Assembly (NCBI GenBank): GCA_937898375.1
Contig: CALEJX010000252.1
Location: 1 to 6,295 of the forward strand
Direction of reading: 5' to 3'
Origin: an uncultured Ruminococcus sp.
GTDB lineage: Bacteria; Bacillota; Clostridia; Oscillospirales; Ruminococcaceae
DNA length: 6,295 bases
The notes beneath the pieces were generated by a model. The model was not told the origin of the DNA. It did not search any database and saw only the letters and a program-made list of their open reading frames with translations. The position numbers and the translations under genes are program-made. Positions within the stretch are counted from its first letter, which is position 1. Every line of letters begins with the position of its first letter. Below are positions 6,179 to 6,295 of this stretch, in pieces.

Positions 6179-6201
6179 GGGCGAACAATGTTCGCCCCTA
6201 C
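6179..6201 (-). repeat. REP-like palindrome, copy B (GTAG-footed hairpin)
   Basis: On the minus strand, GTAG (6201-6198) is followed at once by GGGCGAAC (6197-6190... paired to 6186-6179 as GTTCGCCC), an 8-bp perfect stem with a three-base loop ATT. It shares GTAGGGGC at one foot and GCCCGTTT beyond the other with copy C, but has its own stem and loop sequence. It lies 33 bases after the clpX terminator, in a non-coding stretch. Confidence 0.65.
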
Positions 6202-6263
6202 TGCCATTTGTGCAATTTCGCAAAGTTTGTGTAATAAATTACAAGACGTAACTTTCAAAAAAC

Positions 6264-6289
6264 GGGCTGTCGAGGACGCCAGCCCCTAC
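6264..6289 (-). repeat. REP-like palindrome, copy C (GTAG-footed hairpin)
   Basis: On the minus strand, GTAG (6289-6286) is followed by GGGCTG, the 10-base loop GCGTCCTCGA and CAGCCC (ending at 6264). The loop is identical to copy A; the stem differs from copy A by two compensatory pairs. It has the same orientation as copy B, 62 bases away, and lies 6 bases from the window edge. The rest of 6146-6295 shows no supported gene. Confidence 0.7.
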
Positions 6290-6295
6290 ATGGTT

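Noticed and set aside
5533..6223. Two long minus-strand open frames (about 200 codons each) opposite clpX
   Set aside because: They overlap an unmistakable clpX over its full catalytic region, show Ser-rich or mixed composition with no recognisable motif, and run through the terminator. They arise from clpX codon bias.
6202..6262. Promoter for a gene beyond the right edge (TTGTGC at 6209-6214 with TAATAA near 6232)
   Set aside because: The -35 match is only 3 of 6, the -10 is imperfect, and no downstream gene is visible to support it.

Overview
This window is a chromosomal housekeeping segment from a low-to-mid GC Firmicute. The protein sequences (clostridial-type ThrC, a tig-clpP-clpX cluster, a DUF1540 protein), the strong AGGAGG-type ribosome binding sites and the codon use (many AAG, GCT, CTT and ACA codons) best fit Clostridia of the Ruminococcus/Oscillospiraceae type. 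That placement is inference from the sequence alone.

Layout. Bases 1-114 are the C-terminal tail of a YraN/UPF0102 protein. Bases 115-271 are intergenic; they hold a REP-like palindrome (158-183) and a small CCGAC/GTCGG hairpin (230-243). Threonine synthase (thrC) runs from 272 to 1762 on the + strand. It converges on a very short minus-strand gene (1836-2000) for a nine-cysteine DUF1540 protein. A GTG-started metallophosphoesterase (2097-2807, +) diverges from that small gene. A good extended -10 promoter (2816-2844) then starts the proteostasis cluster: tig (trigger factor, 2880-4160), clpP (4224-4814) and clpX (4829-6091). The cluster ends at a textbook intrinsic terminator (6118-6145). 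The last 150 bases carry two more REP-like palindromes (6179-6201 and 6264-6289).

How the genes work together. Trigger factor receives nascent chains at the ribosome exit tunnel. ClpX unfolds selected proteins and feeds them to the ClpP protease. tig-clpP-clpX is a well-known bacterial gene order. A 12-bp hairpin without a U-tract separates tig from clpP, while clpP and clpX are only 14 bases apart and probably translationally coupled. thrC, the phosphoesterase and the DUF1540 gene have no evident functional link to the cluster.

Nothing here looks like a new defence or mobile system. The points most worth a second look are: (1) the three GTAG-footed palindromes, two of which differ only by compensatory stem changes, as expected of REP elements mobilised by a RAYT protein encoded elsewhere; (2) the unusually cysteine-rich DUF1540 miniprotein; (3) the tig-clpP intercistronic hairpin; and (4) a three-residue loop insertion in ClpP.
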